Source of the DNA: Spirulinaceae cyanobacterium SM2_1_0
GTDB lineage: Bacteria > Cyanobacteriota > Cyanobacteriia > Cyanobacteriales > Spirulinaceae
Direction of reading: 5' to 3'
Assembly (NCBI GenBank): GCA_012031265.1
Contig: JAAUTY010000001.1
Span: 186,001 to 250,000 of the forward strand
Length of the DNA: 64,000 nucleotides
The notes under the pieces were generated by a model. It was not told where the DNA came from and ran no database searches. It saw only the letters and a program-made list of their open reading frames with translations. The position numbers were made by a program, and so were the translations under genes. This document shows positions 60,706 to 64,000 of this stretch, piece after piece (within the stretch, counting starts at the first letter, position 1; each line of letters opens with the position of its first letter).

Positions 60706-62139
60706 TTACTGCTTTTTCCATACGTAAACGCACTTTCTTAAAGGATCACGACCATGATTTCCCATTTGCTGGCTACTGTTACCCTTGTTGCCAGGTAAAA
60801 CGAGGATATTTTCAACTATAAAACCTAGTTTCTCTGCAAAGTCAGAGAGGATCATATCCACTGAAATACTTACGCCAGAGTAACGCACATTGTCATTGAC
60901 CATAAACAAAAGTGCTCCAGGTTTAAGTACGCGAGAACACTCTTGTATAACGCAAGCCATTTCGTAAAAATAACCTCTTACCATTCTGGGTATTCCGTTA
61001 TTATTCAATACACCTTGAAGCTTCTGATCATCTAAATAGCTCAAAATAGATTGCAATAGAGTTTGTGAATTTGCAACTTCTACAGCCAAGTTCCAATTTG
61101 GATTAATAGTCAGCAAGTCCTTTGAGCGATTTTCGACTGTGCAGCTTAACATTTCTTGTCTGAGATCGATAAGTCTCTTTTCCGAAATATTTAACAAAGC
61201 AAGCTCTAGTGCATAAGTGCGAGTGTAGTCATACCGATTGCAATATGGTGGAGACGTAATCACAGCATCATAGACTGCATCAGGTAAAGTCGGTAGCAAT
61301 TTGAGGCAGGATCCTTTGTAAAGCTGAATTTCACCTTGAGATCGCTTAACGGGAAAAAGTTCTACTTGATGAGTAGAAGGTTCTAGATCATTGATAATTT
61401 CTTCGATTTTCCTAGTGATCGCATAATCAAAATCCAAGATCTCACCTTTGTTGAAAAGCTTCTTTCCTTGTCCACGACCAGAACGATGATCCCAGCGGAG
61501 GTATTGCCCATCTTTGCGAGTGTAACTTACAGACTCCAGAACACAAAGCAAAGCAAAGAGTAAAACTTCTCGAACCCTTTCATTTTCCTGAGACAGAGCA
61601 CCAAGGTATTGCTCAATTAATCTCCTGTTCTCTATAGAATACGCGCCTTTTGTAATCCTAAATTCTGGTAGACAGAATTCTTGTTCAAACTGTTTCCATA
61701 TCTGGAATTTTAACCAAGTCTTTAAGCGTTCAAGATCATCAGATGTAAATTCGATATCGAGAATATTCTTCGTTTCAATAATTTGTTGACCAATAGGTAA
61801 CAATTCAATACCATTAGCATCAAACCCCAAATCAGTAGCAGCAAATAAAGCAGTTCCGCTACCTGCAAAAGGATCTAGTATCTTGCCCTGACTAAGCTCA
61901 TATTTTTGAAGTAAAAGCTCAACAAGAGAAGCAGAGAAGGCTTCTTTATACTTGTACCAACGGTAAATAGGTCTTGTTTTATTAGCTTGAAAACTGACTA
62001 AAAGCCTAGTAAGGGCAGGCTGAACTAGAAACTTAGCTTGAAAATAATGTTGTAATTGTTTGTCAAGTTTATCAATTTCTCTAAGGTCACCATTTTGCAC
62101 TTCAGGAGCGATATCGGAGATGCTTGATAGACTTGTCAC
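60706..62139 (-). CDS. DNA methyltransferase of the AvaI-like system (amino-methyltransferase)
   Basis: This 477-residue type II modification enzyme has the SAM-binding motif DPFAGSG at 89-95 and the catalytic TSPPY at 295-299. The (T/S)PPY form indicates methylation of an exocyclic amino group (N4-cytosine or N6-adenine); N4-cytosine is expected for an AvaI partner. The motif order I...IV differs from the beta-class order. A long spacer between the motifs probably holds target recognition. It precedes the restriction gene by 9 bp, so methylase is made first. Its A+T-rich codon use differs from the core genes to the left. Confidence 0.9.
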   Translation of the reverse strand: MTSLSSISDIAPEVQNGDLREIDKLDKQLQHYFQAKFLVQPALTRLLVSFQANKTRPIYRWYKYKEAFSASLVELLLQKYELSQGKILDPFAGSGTALFAATDLGFDANGIELLPIGQQIIETKNILDIEFTSDDLERLKTWLKFQIWKQFEQEFCLPEFRITKGAYSIENRRLIEQYLGALSQENERVREVLLFALLCVLESVSYTRKDGQYLRWDHRSGRGQGKKLFNKGEILDFDYAITRKIEEIINDLEPSTHQVELFPVKRSQGEIQLYKGSCLKLLPTLPDAVYDAVITSPPYCNRYDYTRTYALELALLNISEKRLIDLRQEMLSCTVENRSKDLLTINPNWNLAVEVANSQTLLQSILSYLDDQKLQGVLNNNGIPRMVRGYFYEMACVIQECSRVLKPGALLFMVNDNVRYSGVSISVDMILSDFAEKLGFIVENILVLPGNKGNSSQQMGNHGRDPLRKCVYVWKKQ

Positions 62140-62261
62140 AAGTATCAGACCCTATGAAATATGAACCTGCTTATTATATCAGTGCGTCCAGTATTCTGCC
62201 GAATCCAGGCGGGCTACATTGTATAGCTCATCAATATTGCCCTAACAGGTATGTGGAAGCC

Positions 62262-62347
62262 AGCTAACGGTGAAGTTGTGCGGCGGCAGATGACCTCGAA
62301 TTCTCACCAATAACCTCTGTACCGTCCGCACCAACGCAGTGTTAGAG
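62262..62347 (-). other. attC-like site 3
   Basis: The arms CCAGCTAACGGTGAAG and CGCAGTGTTAGAGGGCTGG enclose GTTGTGCGGCGG and ACCGTCCGCACCAAC, with the same extra base in the right arm as sites 2 and 4. It lies 15 bp after the ParE-like toxin gene's stop and about 120 bp upstream of the methyltransferase start. Confidence 0.75.
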
Positions 62348-62362
62348 GGCTGGCAGCTTCGA

Positions 62363-62653
62363 TTACTTGCGGCTTTTCCAGTAACCAGGCTCACGGCTGC
62401 AATGCATGACCGCCAAAATCAAAATGTAGTCTTGCTCAATTGTATAGAGAACGCCATAAGGAAACTTACGTGCCATACAACGCCGAACATCTTCATCAAT
62501 CGCAGCATAGCGGGTTGGGGCTTCCCTGATCCGATAAACCGTATCCTCGATAGCATTTATGAACGCTTGAGCAACCTCAACCCTCTGCTCGGTATAGTAT
62601 TGAACTGCTTCAGCATACTCACTCAGTGCTTCAGGATGAAATACATACTTCAT
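62363..62653 (-). CDS. ParE/RelE-family toxin
   Basis: This is a 96-residue ParE-type toxin. The start MKYVFHPEALSEYAEAVQYY, the central IREAPTRYAAIDEDVRRCMARKFPYGVLYTIEQ (key: RRCMARKFPYGVLY) and the end ILAVMHCSREPGYWKSRK are all canonical. Relatives inhibit gyrase or cut mRNA. It overlaps the antitoxin gene by 4 bp (ATGA) and is the last gene before attC-like site 3, a common position for stabilising modules in integron arrays. Confidence 0.9.
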   Translation of the reverse strand: MKYVFHPEALSEYAEAVQYYTEQRVEVAQAFINAIEDTVYRIREAPTRYAAIDEDVRRCMARKFPYGVLYTIEQDYILILAVMHCSREPGYWKSRK

Positions 62654-62880
62654 GGCTCGATCAGCCGTCTGACCTGAGCTAGAGCATCTTCACCTAGAAT
62701 TGGTTGAATAGAACCATTTCGCACCTCATCTCTTCGGCGCTTGGCTTCAGTTACCCAAACTGCCTGAATTGCTGGGTCGGTATCGAACTCCAAGCTTTCC
62801 ACTAACTTGTCTGCTAGGAGTGCTCTTGACTCACTAGGCAGGGATAATATTTCCTCAGTCAGTTGCTCAATTGACCGCAT
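62650..62880 (-). CDS. Addiction-module antitoxin (TIGR02574-like)
   Basis: This 76-residue antitoxin has the family pattern IEQLTEEILSLPSESRALLADKLVESLE, followed by VWVTEAKRRRDEVRNGSIQPILGEDAL (key: W...EA..R..E...G), typical of the short antitoxins that pair with ParE/RelE toxins. It starts at the ATG at 62880 and precedes the toxin with a 4-bp overlap. Confidence 0.88.
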   Translation of the reverse strand: MRSIEQLTEEILSLPSESRALLADKLVESLEFDTDPAIQAVWVTEAKRRRDEVRNGSIQPILGEDALAQVRRLIEP

Positions 62881-62986
62881 AATATCAAGCTCTTACAGAA
62901 AACTGGTTCTCAAATAATTGTATCAAAATCCGACAGGAGAAGAACTTCATTAAGCAGGCGTTCACCGCAGAGACTATATGGGGCGG

Positions 62987-63670
62987 TCAAAACTCCAAAA
63001 CACGAAGTCGAGACAAACCTGCCTGTGTTGCAAGCTCTGGAAAATTCTTCTGTACTTCCTCAAGCGTTAAAGGTGGATCTGGATCAATATCAAGATTTGC
63101 ACCTATCAATCTGGCACATCCATAATCTGCGCGATGAATCCAATTGTGATAGACAATATACCGACTGTCTGCAATTTGATAGAGTTCGTAAGAATGTGGA
63201 CTCAAAGAATCTTTGTAAATCACATACTCAGCAATTAACTGTGCCTTGAACTGAATAATTTCAATTGTTACAGGGTAGTTTGCATAGTTAGACCAGAGCG
63301 TACCAACCTCCTTTTCTATAAGTTCTATATCTTGACCGTTGGGGATTAAGTTTAATGGGTGCTTCTCATCATCATTAGGTCTAAGCTCAGGGTCAAAGGT
63401 TTCATAATATTTCCACCAAGCATCGCGATGTTTCCTTAACTCAGTAGCAGCGTATTTTGTACCGCGAGGATGGCGTGGATTATAGTGCCCTGCTTCTGCG
63501 TGGCATTTGAAGCAGAGAACAATAGCATTTTCTAAATCGTTAGAACCACCATCAGCTTCTTGAATAATGTGGTGTACTTCTGCATTACGACCTGCGTGTT
63601 CATGACATACACAGCAGTACCGGCCTGATTTAACTAGCGCAGTTTCCCTTATATCTTTTGGAAAAGGCAT
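62987..63670 (-). CDS. HNH endonuclease-domain protein
   Basis: From the ATG at 63670 (MPFPKDIRETALVKSGR) this is 227 residues. The N-terminal HNH domain has zinc cysteines C19/C22 and C53/C56 (RYCCVCHEH, VLCFKCHAEA), the catalytic HH at 33-34 (EVHHI) and the Asn of GGSNDLENAI. The remaining 150 residues have no motif I know. It may be a defence or mobile-DNA nuclease. It heads cassette three and is separated by about 105 bp, with no attC, from the toxin-antitoxin pair. Confidence 0.85.
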   Translation of the reverse strand: MPFPKDIRETALVKSGRYCCVCHEHAGRNAEVHHIIQEADGGSNDLENAIVLCFKCHAEAGHYNPRHPRGTKYAATELRKHRDAWWKYYETFDPELRPNDDEKHPLNLIPNGQDIELIEKEVGTLWSNYANYPVTIEIIQFKAQLIAEYVIYKDSLSPHSYELYQIADSRYIVYHNWIHRADYGCARLIGANLDIDPDPPLTLEEVQKNFPELATQAGLSRLRVLEF

Positions 63671-63834
63671 CCCGAAACCTCTCAGCCACCGCTCATCCAA
63701 CTATATTGCTAGCACAGAAAGTTGACTTAGTGCTTCCAATAACTTTGAAGTACCGCCGCGTCCTGATTTCAGGCTGATTGGTCTTGGCAATCACAGATAA
63801 GCTAACGGCTACGCCCCCACCGATAGCTGAAGCC

Positions 63835-63921
63835 GCCTAACGTTCCCCTTCAGCGGCGGCAAGTAGCCTCAAACTCAGCACCGACGACTTGCAACCGTCC
63901 GCTGCAAGGGGGTTGTTATGC
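63835..63921 (-). other. attC-like site 4
   Basis: GCCTAAC (63835-63841) and GTTATGC (63915-63921) are the outer boxes. GTTCCCCTTCAGCGGCGG and CCGTCCGCTGCAAGGGGG form the stem, with the extra T in the right arm. A further half-site-like GCTAACGGCTACGCCCCCACC lies just left of it at 63801. Bases 63922-64000 show nothing recognisable; the 63671-63834 stretch holds only the upstream region of the HNH gene. Confidence 0.76.
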
Positions 63922-64000
63922 TTTTCAACCGAGAACTTTGATTTGAGAGAAATCATTCAAAATCAACTCCTAAACCCTAAACTCTACACCATATTATTAC

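Larger units (their letters stand above)
55872..63921 (-). mobile_element. Integron gene-cassette array (CALIN-like), no integrase in window
   Basis: Four attC-like sites (55872, 59631, 62262, 63835) divide the segment into three cassettes. In each, all genes lie on the minus strand and an attC-like site follows the last gene. The cassettes are 55960-59716, 59717-62347 and 62348-63921 approximately. The array probably continues beyond the right edge. No integron integrase is present here, hence the name cluster of attC sites lacking integrase. The right part (after about 59.7 kb) is visibly A+T-rich, and I found no GCGATCGC in it. Confidence 0.75.

Overview
The window is chromosomal DNA of a cyanobacterium. 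The octamer GCGATCGC (HIP1) recurs in and between most genes. The gene content is also typical: a fused panC-cmk, split RNA polymerase beta' (rpoC2), crtB and crtP, an AvaI-type restriction enzyme, cofG, DUF3386, Uma2-family genes and a PEP-CTERM protein. A glucosylglycerol-phosphate phosphatase (stpA) points to a salt-tolerant, probably marine or brackish strain. The species cannot be fixed from the sequence alone.

Positions 1-54,800 are mostly core metabolism, GC-rich and densely packed. From the left: a partial glycosyltransferase 9 divergent from ispD; Uma2 and DUF445 genes; stpA; a methyltransferase; a secreted protein; cofG with a tandem duplication of a Uma2 gene and of the cofG tail; DUF3386; glgB; a polysaccharide deacetylase; panC/cmk; rlpA; purM; a plus-strand run of two glycosyltransferases and an ABC exporter with a histidine-kinase-like tail; pip; ggt; and a CsoR/InrS-like metal repressor.

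Next comes the minus-strand block rpsT-tatD-rpoB-rpoC2 (36.6 to 27.3 kb). rpoC1 is missing from its usual place, rpoC2 carries a single-base frameshift near 28,361, and ribosomal protein S20 has an Ala/Glu/Pro-rich tail that doubles its length. After that follow hisD, a PabB-PabC fusion, aroH, sppA, a pentapeptide-repeat protein, tyrA, a PEP-CTERM protein, a lipoprotein phosphodiester glycosidase, a fatty-acid desaturase next to an acyl-ACP/CoA synthetase, crtB-crtP, and thrC with a MoaD/ThiS-like carrier.

From about 54.8 kb the character changes to an accessory region. It holds a truncated PIN toxin pair and a transposase remnant. Then come four attC-like recombination sites (55.87, 59.63, 62.26 and 63.84 kb) that divide the rest into three multigene cassettes, all on the minus strand. 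Cassette one is an AraC regulator with NmrA, DUF4345, DUF1772 and a P-loop kinase-like gene. Cassette two is an AvaI/BsoBI-like restriction-modification pair. Cassette three is an HNH protein plus a ParE toxin-antitoxin pair. No integrase gene lies in the window, so this looks like a CALIN-type integron cassette array and is the most interesting feature here. A second family of mobile-looking DNA, four dispersed 105-117 bp repeats bounded by CTAGTAC/GTACTAG, lies between 1.6 and 19.6 kb. I found no rRNA, tRNA or CRISPR array.
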